A stretch of 21,057 nt of DNA from JAZDMK01 sp043800975 (lineage in GTDB: Bacteria; Bacteroidota; Bacteroidia; Bacteroidales; JAHJDW01), in contig JAZDMK010000058.1 of the NCBI GenBank assembly GCA_043800975.1, positions 1-21,057 on the forward strand, in the 5' to 3' direction. Both the position numbers and the translations under genes were made by a program. Below, one piece after another: positions 1-8,833 of this stretch (positions are counted from its first letter, which is position 1; each line of letters opens with the position of its first letter). The notes under the pieces were generated by a model that searched no databases, was not told the origin of the DNA, and saw only the letters and a list, made by a program, of their open reading frames with translations.

Positions 1-618
1 AATGATTGTATCTGTTACTGGAGTTGAAGGAAATGAAAAGTTATCAATATGCGCCCAGTTACTAATAACACAACCCTGAACGACTGAAATATATTGTCCG
101 GCTATGGGTGCAATAAATGTAAATGTGCGCTGTGTCCATATGTCTAAAACAGGTGTTGGGCCAGTGTAAACCGCAGTTCCCAAGCTGGCATTGCTTGCTG
201 ATACTCCAACCGTAAACGGACAAGGAACAAATCCGGCATCAGCTCTGTCATAAAAAGACATAGTATAAGAATTACCTGCAATCAAAGGAGAAGAAAGCTC
301 CATGGTGAGGCAGTCTGTACCGCCTCCGGTAAGGGAAACATACCATAAGCCACTTTGTGCACCGCTACTGCCCCATGTTGATGAAGTAATGATATCCAGA
401 TTTTCCTGTGATCCAAAGCCATTCGTATTTGACATGAATGCATTAAACGCGACATTCGTTAAGTTGATTTGATCAACGCCGGCAGGAGCCGTATTGATTT
501 CAAAACTGCCGTTTATGAAAGTCTGGCTAAATACCCGCACTTGCATAAGAAGGAATGCAATCAATATTAAAAAAGGAATTTTATGTTTTACAGAAAAGTT
601 CAAAATAAATGATTTCAA
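1..618 (-). CDS. Secreted jelly-roll domain protein, 3' part outside window
   Basis: The open frame runs from 618 to the window edge with no stop, giving 206 codons of a longer protein. Residues 1-33 form a signal peptide (MKSFILNF, a hydrophobic stretch, then VFSQ before the mature start TFINGSFE). The mature part has the NGSFE start, the GLWYVSL and SYTMSFYDRA strands and the late HIDNFSF strand. These are typical of galactose-binding-like or MAM-like jelly-roll domains at the front of T9SS-exported Bacteroidota proteins. The chosen start is TTG at 618-616, directly after the porP stop codon and in the same frame. The next options are TTG at 603 or ATG at 546; the latter would destroy the signal peptide. 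It is the last visible gene of the operon with the PorP-like protein and the large surface protein. A C-terminal sorting domain is expected beyond the window but not seen. The binding target is unknown. Confidence 0.8.
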   Translation of the reverse strand, partial: MKSFILNFSVKHKIPFLILIAFLLMQVRVFSQTFINGSFEINTAPAGVDQINLTNVAFNAFMSNTNGFGSQENLDIITSSTWGSSGAQSGLWYVSLTGGGTDCLTMELSSPLIAGNSYTMSFYDRADAGFVPCPFTVGVSASNASLGTAVYTGPTPVLDIWTQRTFTFIAPIAGQYISVVQGCVISNWAHIDNFSFPSTPVTDTII

Positions 619-1680
619 TTAATAGAATTTAACATTATTAAATTTTGCAGAGCTCTCATCGGAAGTGAAATTTACAAAGCGGAGGGTTATTTCAAATCCG
701 CCAAGACCACTGCTGGCGCGTGATAGCTTAGACACATTAAAATCGTAACTGAAGCCAACAAAGTATTTATCTTTTTCAAGCATCGTAGAAAGAGCAATGG
801 CATCTCCGGTTCGAACAACCCCACCCACATAAAAAGAATTGCCTTTAATGAAGCCGGTATAATGTGAAGCAGACTGAAGATTGAAGCGAACATGTGTGCT
901 CAGTAAAAACTCTTTTGACGGGCCCTGTAAGGCAAACATGAAATCAGGAACAAGTGAAATCGTAGTGTTTTTTATTCCAAACAAGCCACCACCATGCAAA
1001 ATAAATTTCATGTTTACTTTATCATGATTAGTTGAAAGTGAAAAATCGGGTTGATTCAAATGATAAACAGAGGCGCCCAAATGTGTGTGAACAGAATTGT
1101 TTGCAGTAGAATACATTTCTCCTTTTGAAGTTGTATACAAAATGCCAGCGCCCATATCTGCATAAGATGTGGATTTAAGCATGGTGGATTCGTTAGTTGA
1201 AAGCCCCGGATCGTAAGCCATTCCATTGTATTGACTATCCCAGGTGAAATCACTTCCTGATATTTTTCGTGTTGCATAACCGCCCATCAGTCCGCCGCTC
1301 AGGCTTGCGTGGTTAGCAACTACCTTCACACAGGAAAGAGAAAAATTGTATTGCATAGTTCCAAGCTTTGCATCACCGGCGCGGTCATTAAAAAATTGTA
1401 ATCCTCCAGCCAGATACCCACTTTTCCATTTCTTTTTTAAAAATGCAGATTCAAATGAAACAGCATAGGTAGAATAAGGTTTTGCAACAGTGCTCCATTG
1501 ATTCCGGTAGGTTGTACTGGCGCGTATATCACCGGAAAAAGAGCCGGTGCCCGCTGGATTCAGCATGAGTGGCACATTGTTGTATTGTGTGAAATGTACA
1601 TCCTGTGCTTTCGCATTTGTAGTAGTAAGCATTATGACTACTGCAACAATATATATTGATCTTGTTTTCATAATTTCCAT
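619..1680 (-). CDS. PorP/SprF family type IX secretion outer-membrane protein
   Basis: The protein has 353 residues from the first ATG, or 350 from the ATG at 1671, which gives the more typical MKTR signal-peptide start. The signal peptide ends at AKA-QD. Next come family hallmarks: HFTQYNNVPLMLNPAGTG, then GDIR and YRNQW in the first 70 residues, and a C-terminal FVGFSYDF strand followed by GGFEITLRF. Known members are outer-membrane beta-barrel proteins of the PorP/SprF group. In gliding Bacteroidota, SprF is needed for export or attachment of the adhesin SprB, a cargo with a type B C-terminal domain. The gene upstream encodes exactly such a cargo and ends only 7 nt before this start, so the pair is probably cotranscribed and this protein is probably the partner of its neighbour. 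That partnership is inference. The family assignment is firm; whether it is the core PorP or a cargo-specific paralogue cannot be told, though the context favours the latter. Confidence 0.9.
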   Translation of the reverse strand: MEIMKTRSIYIVAVVIMLTTTNAKAQDVHFTQYNNVPLMLNPAGTGSFSGDIRASTTYRNQWSTVAKPYSTYAVSFESAFLKKKWKSGYLAGGLQFFNDRAGDAKLGTMQYNFSLSCVKVVANHASLSGGLMGGYATRKISGSDFTWDSQYNGMAYDPGLSTNESTMLKSTSYADMGAGILYTTSKGEMYSTANNSVHTHLGASVYHLNQPDFSLSTNHDKVNMKFILHGGGLFGIKNTTISLVPDFMFALQGPSKEFLLSTHVRFNLQSASHYTGFIKGNSFYVGGVVRTGDAIALSTMLEKDKYFVGFSYDFNVSKLSRASSGLGGFEITLRFVNFTSDESSAKFNNVKFY

Positions 1681-1687
1681 TTTTTAA

Positions 1688-4600
1688 TTATCGGATCAAT
1701 GTAATATTTCCTTGTTTTTTTTGAGAGGTGCCATCAAAGAAAATCGTTGTCAGATAGTATACAAACACACCATTGTCCATGTCTTTTCCGCGAAATTTCC
1801 CATCCCATCCCACATCAGGTTGAACGGAAATAAATACTTTCTCGCCCCAACGGTCATAAATGGCGAACTCCATATATTCAATACAGTTGCCACGCACATA
1901 GAGGATGTCATTATTGCCGTCATTGTTGGGAGAAAATGCACTGGGGACAAACACTTCACCACAATCCATATTTATGGTAACAGTTACTGTATCGTACGAC
2001 AGGCAGCCGCCTGCATCGGTCGCAGTAACAATATATGTTGTTGTTGATGTTGGAGTGGCATATGGATTCTGACAGCTTGAACAGGAAAGTGACCCCGAGG
2101 GTTGCCAGTTCCAGGACGTGCCACCGCTTGCATTCAGTTGAACACTTTGTCCTATCGTAATTGTAGTATCATCTGGTGTAACGAAAACCTGCCCGGCAGT
2201 AACAATCGAAACCGTTACAGAAACAGTTCCGGTGCAGCTTCCATTGCTTGCAGTTACTGTATATGTTGTTCCAGCTATTGGACTAACCGTGATGGCAGTC
2301 GTAACATCACCCGTACTCCAAAGGTAAGAAGTGCCTCCGGAAGCAGTGAGTGTTGTTGTGCCTCCCGCGCAAATCGTTGTATTTCCTGCTATCAGAGGAG
2401 TTGGTGGTGGAATAACAGTAACAATAATTTCATCAGTTCCGGGTGTGCAGGAACCGCTGGAAACAGTAACTGTATATGTTGTAGTAACGGTTGGACTCGC
2501 AATAGGATTCGAAATATTCGGATCACTTAATCCGGTTGCCGGACTCCATTGATAGGCTGTTCCGCCCGAAGCATTCAATGTTGTGCTAAACCCGTTACAA
2601 ATTGTTATGTCGTTTCCGGCAATAGCAACAACACCTGCACCTACATTTACAACAACCGTGTCAACATCTGCACAGTTTCCTATCGTTACCGTTACAGTAT
2701 ATGTTGTTGTTATGGTAGGATTTGCTTCGGGGTTTGCAATATTTGTAAAGTTCAAACCTGTTGCCGGACTCCATTGATATGAGCCGCCACCCGTGGCATT
2801 CAGAAAAGCAGTATCTCCGTTGCAGATTGTAACGTCTGTTCCGGCATCAGCCATTGGAGCCGGATTAATAGTAACAATCACATCATCCGTAGCAGGTGTG
2901 CATGAGCCACTCGTAACGGTTACAGTATAGGTTGTCGTTATAGTAGGCGTGGCAACAGGATTGCTAATATTTGTTGCGCTTAGTCCTGCCGCCGGACTCC
3001 ATTGGTAACCTGTGCCACCCGATGCATTCAGTGTGACACTCAATCCATCGCATATACTTGTATCACTTCCGGCATAGGCAATTACCCCTGCACCCACATT
3101 TACTATTATTGTATCAACATCGGTACATGTTCCAAGTGATACAGTAACTGTGTATGTGGTCGTAACTGAAGGATTTGCTTCGGGGTTTGCAATATTTGTA
3201 AAGTTCAAACCTGTCGCAGGATTCCATTGATAAGTTCCGCCCCCCGTGGCGTTCAAATGAGCCGTGTCGCCATTACAAATAGTAACATCGTTTCCTGCAT
3301 TGGCAACAGGAACAGGATCTACAGTAATAATAACAATGTCTGTTGCAGGAGTACATATCCCGCTGGAAACTGTTACTGTATAGGTTGTTGAAACACTTGG
3401 TGTGGCAATCGGATTGGAAATGACAGTGGATGTTAATCCTGTGCCGGGACTCCATTGATAAGTAGCGCCACCTGTTGCATTCAACTGAACCGAAGCTCCC
3501 TCGCATATCGTTGTGTCGTTTCCCGCAAAGGCTGTTAGTGCAGGAGCGACAGTTACCACAACAGTTGTAGTCCCTGTGCAGCTTCCAGTTGTTCCTGTAA
3601 CAGTATATGTTATCGTTGAAGACGGAGTAGCAACAACGACATCTCCGGTAATTGCACTCAGTCCGGTGGCCGGAGACCAGTTATAAGTTGTTCCGCCAGT
3701 AGCTGTAAGAGTCACAGAATTTCCTGCACAGACAGATGGTGCCGAAGGAGAAACACTAACAACAGGGTTGGGAACATAAGTTACCACCACGGTTGTTGTG
3801 CCAGTGCAACTTCCGGTAGTACCGGTTACTGTATATGTTATCGTTGAAGACGGAGTAGCAACAACGACATCTCCGGTAATTGCACTCAGTCCGGTGGCCG
3901 GAGACCAGTTATAAGTTGTTCCGCCGGTAGCCGTAAGCGTCACAGAATTTCCCGCACAGACAGATGGTGCCGAAGGAGAAACACTGACAACAGGGTTGGG
4001 AACATAAGTTACCACAACTGAAGCTGTTCCAGTACAACCGGATGTCGTTCCCGTAACTGTATAAGTAGTGGTTGCTGTAGGTGTGGCAACAGGATTGGCA
4101 ATTGTTGTAGAGCTCAGTCCCGTAGAAGGACTCCATTGAAATGAAGTGGCCCCTGATGCTGTCAGTGTTACAGAATTTCCTGCACAGACTGAAGGAGCAG
4201 CTGGTAAAATACTTACCGAAGGTGGCGCAACTACAGTTATAAAATTTGTTTTAGTTTCAGTGTCAGGTCCACTGACATTGTTCGCTACAAGCGTTACTGT
4301 AAATGTGCCGGCTGTATTGTAGCAAATATTTGTCGGGTTCTGAATATTCGAGGTATTAGGCGTTGCACCCGTAAAAGTCCAGGACCAGGATGTAGGAGAA
4401 TTCGTAGTGAGATCATTAAAATTAATGCAGGAACCCTGACAAATAGTTGTGTCGCTTGATGAGAAATTCGCAACAGGAAGAGCGCTCGCAGGAACTTCTA
4501 ATGTAATATCATCCACAGCAAAAGAAGGGTCGGTTCCATTCATGTTATCATCATTCACCCAGAGAAAACCGATTTTTACATTAGCATTATTATCTGCACT

Positions 4601-5170
4601 TGCTGGTAATGCAATCGAATAAGCTGTCCAGATTCCCTGAGGGTTGCAGGTAAGCGCAGTTTTTGCCGGGTTCGATAAGAGCGCCCAGATAGCACCATTG
4701 AAATACCAAACCGAAGCATCATCAATAGCACCCTCACCATTCTCCATATATTTAAAACGCATGGTTATGGAAGTGCGTCCTGTGCAATTGATAGTCGGTG
4801 TTTCAATGCGACGGTTCGTATTGGAAGGATCAAGCCCTCCGGCATAATAACGAGCTCCACCATCTGCAGTTATCCAAGGCGAATAGTCAATAGGTCCAAC
4901 ATGTAATGTGCGATTAGTTCCACACCCTGTTCCGCAGGCGCCAACCGCATTCCCGTTTTCAGAAGCGCTGATATACCAGGTATTTGCTTTTGTACCATTG
5001 ACACCACTGGTCATTGTCCAGGTGCCATTTGTGGTAACAGAACCACTGGCAAGCGTTCCGTCGTTACAACCTGTTCCAAAATTTTCAGTCCAGAAAATAG
5101 TTTGAGCATTACTGGCTGAAAAAAAGAAAGCAAGAAATGTCAAAAAGACAAAGCGTAAAATTATTTTCAT
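1688..5170 (-). CDS. Modular surface protein, PKD and ten Ig-like repeats, T9SS type B sorting domain
   Basis: The protein has 1160 residues from ATG 5170. An in-frame ATG at 5194 would add eight residues before MKIILRF, and the predicted promoter places the transcript start at about 5192, so 5170 is preferred. Order: signal peptide ending SNA-QT; a jelly-roll/MAM-like domain to about residue 235 (WTENFGTGC at its start, FAVDDITLE at its end); a PKD-like domain (VANFSSSDTTICQG ... WSWTFTGA) to about 320; ten Ig-like repeats of about 75 residues with the pattern ICxGxxxxLxAxGGxxYxWSP...TTTYTVT; and from about residue 1070 a gliding-motility-type C-terminal domain with FVPSAFSPNNDGNND, IYDRWGEKVF, GWDGK and KKQGNITLIR. 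That domain is the T9SS type B sorting signal, so the protein should be secreted and surface-bound. It is likely an adhesin or stalk-like protein; the ligand is unknown. It is the first gene of an operon with the PorP/SprF-like protein. Confidence 0.9.
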   Translation of the reverse strand: MKIILRFVFLTFLAFFFSASNAQTIFWTENFGTGCNDGTLASGSVTTNGTWTMTSGVNGTKANTWYISASENGNAVGACGTGCGTNRTLHVGPIDYSPWITADGGARYYAGGLDPSNTNRRIETPTINCTGRTSITMRFKYMENGEGAIDDASVWYFNGAIWALLSNPAKTALTCNPQGIWTAYSIALPASADNNANVKIGFLWVNDDNMNGTDPSFAVDDITLEVPASALPVANFSSSDTTICQGSCINFNDLTTNSPTSWSWTFTGATPNTSNIQNPTNICYNTAGTFTVTLVANNVSGPDTETKTNFITVVAPPSVSILPAAPSVCAGNSVTLTASGATSFQWSPSTGLSSTTIANPVATPTATTTYTVTGTTSGCTGTASVVVTYVPNPVVSVSPSAPSVCAGNSVTLTATGGTTYNWSPATGLSAITGDVVVATPSSTITYTVTGTTGSCTGTTTVVVTYVPNPVVSVSPSAPSVCAGNSVTLTATGGTTYNWSPATGLSAITGDVVVATPSSTITYTVTGTTGSCTGTTTVVVTVAPALTAFAGNDTTICEGASVQLNATGGATYQWSPGTGLTSTVISNPIATPSVSTTYTVTVSSGICTPATDIVIITVDPVPVANAGNDVTICNGDTAHLNATGGGTYQWNPATGLNFTNIANPEANPSVTTTYTVTVSLGTCTDVDTIIVNVGAGVIAYAGSDTSICDGLSVTLNASGGTGYQWSPAAGLSATNISNPVATPTITTTYTVTVTSGSCTPATDDVIVTINPAPMADAGTDVTICNGDTAFLNATGGGSYQWSPATGLNFTNIANPEANPTITTTYTVTVTIGNCADVDTVVVNVGAGVVAIAGNDITICNGFSTTLNASGGTAYQWSPATGLSDPNISNPIASPTVTTTYTVTVSSGSCTPGTDEIIVTVIPPPTPLIAGNTTICAGGTTTLTASGGTSYLWSTGDVTTAITVSPIAGTTYTVTASNGSCTGTVSVTVSIVTAGQVFVTPDDTTITIGQSVQLNASGGTSWNWQPSGSLSCSSCQNPYATPTSTTTYIVTATDAGGCLSYDTVTVTINMDCGEVFVPSAFSPNNDGNNDILYVRGNCIEYMEFAIYDRWGEKVFISVQPDVGWDGKFRGKDMDNGVFVYYLTTIFFDGTSQKKQGNITLIR
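2718..3213 (-). repeat. 453-bp two-module repeat within the surface protein gene
   Basis: A 43-base stretch at 2718-2760 recurs exactly at 3171-3213, an offset of 453 bp or 151 codons. That is the length of two Ig-like modules. At protein level modules 5 and 7 share TICNGDTA and GLNFTNIANPEANP, while modules 4, 6 and 8 share another sub-type. The array therefore grew partly by duplication of a module pair. Confidence 0.75.
3604..4015 (-). repeat. Near-identical 228-bp tandem Ig-module repeat within the surface protein gene
   Basis: Bases 3604-3787 and 3832-4015 align at a 228-bp offset (76 codons) with about five mismatches over 184 bp. The encoded modules, repeats 2 and 3 of the Ig-like series, are identical through this stretch. 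The flanking DNA diverges faster, as do the other repeats. This indicates a recent duplication or gene conversion. Confidence 0.85.
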
Positions 5171-5198
5171 AATAAGGTAGGATTTAGAAAACAATGCC

Positions 5199-5230
5199 GA
5201 AAGATATACAGAAATGTTGAATTATGCAAA
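5199..5230 (-). promoter_or_regulatory. Probable Bacteroidota-type promoter for the T9SS operon
   Basis: On the minus strand TTTG (5230-5227) is followed after 20 nt by TATCTTTC (5206-5199), seven of eight matches to the Bacteroidota -7 box TAnnTTTG. It lies in the gap between the murF-alr stop (5236) and the surface-protein start (5170). Transcription from it would begin near 5192, leaving a leader of about 22 nt. Confidence 0.5.
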
Positions 5231-5235
5231 AAAAA

Positions 5236-7728
5236 CTATTCGTGATAATAAACCCGTTTTATTCGTGCTGATAGTGCCGCCAATACTTCATAAGGAATGG
5301 TTCCCATGTCCTTTGCAATTTCTGTAATGGGATGAACGGAATCAAATAAATAAGCATCATCACCTTCTTTTGCATCAATATCACTAATATCAACCATACA
5401 CATGTCCATGCAAATGCTGCCCACTGTGTATGCCGTTTTTCCATGAATAAAAACTTTTCCTTTTCCATTGCCCAGTATTCGTGGTATTCCATCTGCATAT
5501 CCGATGGGTAAGGTGGCAATGCACATGTCTTTTTCAACTTTCCCCGTCTGGCCATATCCAATGCAGTCGCCGGCCTTGACGTTTCGTATCTGCGAAATAA
5601 TGGTTTTCAATCGCGAGACATGCATCAGATTTTTTGTGTGTGCTTTATCCGATGTAACGCCGTAAAGTCCTAGTCCGGGACGTACCATATCAGGGCGTGC
5701 TTCAGGGAAACGTAGTATGCCGCTGGTGTTTAAAATGTGAACTAGGAATGGATCTTGAAAATGTTTTCGTATTGTTTTAACACATTTGTTCAGCGTCTCG
5801 ATTTGCTTGCGTGTGAAATCATCCATCGCAGGATCGTCACTTCCGGCAAGATGAGAAAATACAGAAGCTATCTGAATATTCGGAACTTCTTTCAGCCGTG
5901 AAATCAGTTGATCCGTTTCAGCGGGATCGAAGCCCAGACGGTGCATTCCGGTGTCTATCTTAAGATGAATGGGTAAAGCTTTTTGAATATATCTTTCATT
6001 AATTGTAAGAAAATCAGCAAGCAAATTCAACATTCGAAAACTGTAAATTTCAGGCTCCAGGTTATTCCGGATCATAGAATCAAAACTTTGTTCGTCAGGA
6101 TTCATCACCATCACCGGAACAGTGATTCCGTTTCGGCGAAGCTCGGAACCTTCGTCTGCATAAGCTACAGCGAGATAATCAATATGATTGAACTGCAATA
6201 AATTTGCAATTTCGAAAGAACCACTTCCATACGAAAATGCTTTCACCATCGCCATGATCTTCACTTCCGGACCGCATAGTGAACGGAAATAATTCAGATT
6301 ATGAACAAGTGCATTTAAATTTATTTCCAGAACGGTTTCATGCGTTTTTTGCTGAAGCAGCCGGCTGATCTGCTCAAACGCAAACTTACGCGCACCTTTC
6401 AGAAGAATGGTTTCATTTGAAAAATAGGCATCGTGGTAAGCCTTAAGAAAATCTTCAGTGGAAAGAAAAAATTCTTTTTCAACGGTTTTAAAAATAAACG
6501 ACATGCGGCTGATAGCCGGGCCGATTCCGATAATCCGGCGAACACCTTTTTGCTCGAGTAAATCAGAAACAGTTGAGTATAACTCACGATCATTTCTTCC
6601 CGATTCGAGAATATCCGAAAGTACAACGGTCTTCTGTGCATGCTGTCGTTGCTGGTTCAGAAAGTCGAGCGCAATGCTCAGCGAATTCATATCGGAGTTA
6701 TAATAATCGTTGATAAGGGAAGTATTGTTGATTCCTTCTTTCAGTTCAAGGCGCATGGCAACCGGCGTCAGTTGCAGCATACGTCGTGCAATTGTTTCCT
6801 GATCGTAACCGAGAACCAACATAAGTGCCCAGCATTGTGTGGCATTTTCAACTGATGCATTATCTGTAAACGGAATGGTAATACTAACCACGTTATTCTT
6901 GTATCGACCGTGCAGTATGCTTCTGCGATCTTCACGAACTGTTTCAGTAATAAATAAATCTGCTTCCGGATGTGTGGCCCAGGTAAATGTTTTTATGTTT
7001 TTTAAAACTTCCGACTTGATAAGACGTTCGCGAATAGGAAAATAATCACCGCAGTAGATCAGCGTTTCCACATGAGAAAACAATTTTAGTTTCTCGCCAA
7101 TTTTTTGTCCGACATTGATAAAATTTTCATCATGTGCCTGGCCGATGTTTGTAAAGATCCCGATGGTAGGGCGAATTACGTTTTGTAATTTTTCCATTTC
7201 ATCCTGCTCCGAAATTCCGGCTTCGAAAACAGCAAGCTGATCATCTTCATTCATCTGCCATACAGAAAGGGGAACACCCACCTGTGAATTATAACTTTTC
7301 GGACTGCGCACAATGCGTTTGTCATCATGCAGCAGTTGAAAGATCCATTCTTTAACAATCGTTTTTCCGTTGCTTCCGGTAACACCAATCACAGGAATAG
7401 TAAAGCTTTTGCGATGTTCTGCTGCAAGAAGTTGTAACGCAGTCAGTGTGTTTTTTACAAGAACAATATTGGCTTCAGGAAAATCTTTTTTTGAAAAAGT
7501 GTCTTCAGAAACAACGAAACAACGAACGCCCAGAGCATATAATTCGGAAAGATATTTATGCCCATTATTGCGAACTCCTGTTAAAGCAAAGAAAACAGAA
7601 GACTCAGGAAAGCCTGTGTTTCTGCTATCTGTAAGAAGGTGAGAAACGGAATAGGATTCATCAGCGACAGTCAGAAAACTGCCTTTGACACGATCCTTTA
7701 TTTCAGCAATGCTGTATGATTTTATCAC
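5236..7728 (-). CDS. murF-alr: Bifunctional MurF ligase / alanine racemase
   Basis: This 830-residue fusion joins two peptidoglycan enzymes. Residues 1-455 are MurF, which adds D-Ala-D-Ala to UDP-MurNAc-tripeptide using ATP. Visible are the P-loop TGSNGKT (117-123), SYNSQVGVPLSVW, EAGISEQDEMEKL and NDYYNSD (340-346). Residues 465-830 are a PLP-dependent alanine racemase with MVKAFSYGSG (PLP lysine K496), KIDTGMHRLGF, RPGLGLYG, the catalytic tyrosine in IGYGQ (Y725) and GSICMDMCMVDI. The fusion is known from Bacteroidota. The PLP motif departs from the usual VKADAYGHG, with S in place of the histidine. Translation starts with GTG at 7728-7726, sharing one base with the pdxA stop (TAGTG), so the two are translationally coupled. 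The enzyme is cytoplasmic and presumably essential. The stop at 5236 is followed by a new promoter for the T9SS operon. Confidence 0.95.
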   Translation of the reverse strand: MIKSYSIAEIKDRVKGSFLTVADESYSVSHLLTDSRNTGFPESSVFFALTGVRNNGHKYLSELYALGVRCFVVSEDTFSKKDFPEANIVLVKNTLTALQLLAAEHRKSFTIPVIGVTGSNGKTIVKEWIFQLLHDDKRIVRSPKSYNSQVGVPLSVWQMNEDDQLAVFEAGISEQDEMEKLQNVIRPTIGIFTNIGQAHDENFINVGQKIGEKLKLFSHVETLIYCGDYFPIRERLIKSEVLKNIKTFTWATHPEADLFITETVREDRRSILHGRYKNNVVSITIPFTDNASVENATQCWALMLVLGYDQETIARRMLQLTPVAMRLELKEGINNTSLINDYYNSDMNSLSIALDFLNQQRQHAQKTVVLSDILESGRNDRELYSTVSDLLEQKGVRRIIGIGPAISRMSFIFKTVEKEFFLSTEDFLKAYHDAYFSNETILLKGARKFAFEQISRLLQQKTHETVLEINLNALVHNLNYFRSLCGPEVKIMAMVKAFSYGSGSFEIANLLQFNHIDYLAVAYADEGSELRRNGITVPVMVMNPDEQSFDSMIRNNLEPEIYSFRMLNLLADFLTINERYIQKALPIHLKIDTGMHRLGFDPAETDQLISRLKEVPNIQIASVFSHLAGSDDPAMDDFTRKQIETLNKCVKTIRKHFQDPFLVHILNTSGILRFPEARPDMVRPGLGLYGVTSDKAHTKNLMHVSRLKTIISQIRNVKAGDCIGYGQTGKVEKDMCIATLPIGYADGIPRILGNGKGKVFIHGKTAYTVGSICMDMCMVDISDIDAKEGDDAYLFDSVHPITEIAKDMGTIPYEVLAALSARIKRVYYHE

Positions 7729-8828
7729 TATTCAGTTAAATTTTCAAGTTCTGAAACATCCGGATCGTCTTCCTGTTTGTTAATACGGGTAACAACTTTC
7801 AACGGGTTTGCATGGTTTTCAAAATATTCAGTGCGGTTTGAATAAATGTTGCAGGCCAGATATAGTGCTTCTCGGAAAGAATTGGGTGAAGCTTCATTTT
7901 TCCCAGCAATTTCGTAGGCTGTGCCATGGTCGGGTGATGTACGTATCACAGGAAGACCGGCTGTGAAGTTTACTCCGTTTTCAAACGCAAGCGTTTTAAA
8001 AGGAATCAGGCCCTGGTCATGATACATGGCGAGTATGCCATCGAAACGGTCGAACTGCATCACACCGAAGAATCCATCCGGTGCGTAAGGACCAAATGCC
8101 AAAATCTTTTCATCGGTTGCAGCTTTGATGGCAGGCGCAATGATTGTTGCTTCTTCATTTCCCATCACACCACCATCACCGGCATGCGGGTTGAGGCCAA
8201 GAACAGCAATGCGTGGTTTGCGGATTCCAAAATCTTTTACCAACGAAAGATGCATGGTACGTATCTTATGAAGGATCAATTCAGTTGTAAGTAGTTCCGG
8301 AACTTTACTTAATGCTACATGTTCCGTTGCAACACCGATTCGTAATTTATCATGCACCAGAAACATCAAGTGATCTTGTGCTCCGAACTGCTGGGCAAGG
8401 TATTCGGTGTGTCCGGGAAAAGGAAAGCCCGCTTGCTGAATGTTGAACTTATTGATAGGCGCAGTAACCAGCACGTTTATCTTTCCGCGTTTCAGATCTT
8501 CGATGGCAGCGTTCAAGGCAAGGATCGATTGCTCGCCTGCAATTACAGTTGATTCACCCAAATCCACTTTTACTTCCCGATCAAAAATATTCACGAGATT
8601 AATTCTTCGTGGATGTGATTCATCTGCGTTGTGAATGGTGTTGAATGCGAAATCGGCAATGTCAACTGCTTTGCGGTGATAGGATGCAACGCGTGAAGCA
8701 CCATAAATAATGGGTGTACACAAATCAAGAATCCTTGCATCAGCCAGTGTTTTAATAATCACTTCAAAGCCGATACCGTTGATGTCGCCCTGCGTAATTC
8801 CAACTTTAATTTTATTTTCGTCGCTCAT
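7728..8828 (-). CDS. pdxA: 4-hydroxythreonine-4-phosphate dehydrogenase
   Basis: The 366-residue protein oxidises 4-phosphohydroxy-L-threonine with NAD as a step of DXP-dependent pyridoxal phosphate synthesis. It starts ITQGDINGIGFE and has the family motifs TAPINK, PGHTEYLA, NPHAGDGG, GPYAPDGFF, MYHDQGLIPFK and TSPDHGTAYEIAGK. The three expected metal-ligand histidines are at 170, 215 and 270, with the same spacing (45 and 55 residues) as in the E. coli enzyme. The C-terminal tail after about residue 345 is acidic and unremarkable. The start ATG lies 5 nt after the pepA stop, and the stop codon overlaps the murF-alr GTG by one base. The operon position links cofactor supply to the PLP-dependent racemase encoded next; a functional reason for this is inference. 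The assignment is firm. Confidence 0.96.
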   Translation of the reverse strand: MSDENKIKVGITQGDINGIGFEVIIKTLADARILDLCTPIIYGASRVASYHRKAVDIADFAFNTIHNADESHPRRINLVNIFDREVKVDLGESTVIAGEQSILALNAAIEDLKRGKINVLVTAPINKFNIQQAGFPFPGHTEYLAQQFGAQDHLMFLVHDKLRIGVATEHVALSKVPELLTTELILHKIRTMHLSLVKDFGIRKPRIAVLGLNPHAGDGGVMGNEEATIIAPAIKAATDEKILAFGPYAPDGFFGVMQFDRFDGILAMYHDQGLIPFKTLAFENGVNFTAGLPVIRTSPDHGTAYEIAGKNEASPNSFREALYLACNIYSNRTEYFENHANPLKVVTRINKQEDDPDVSELENLTE

Positions 8829-8833
8829 AAATC

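Noticed and set aside
2102..2782. Plus-strand open frames opposite the Ig-like repeats
   Set aside because: They arise from the repetitive, stop-poor complement of the surface protein gene and contain no domain.
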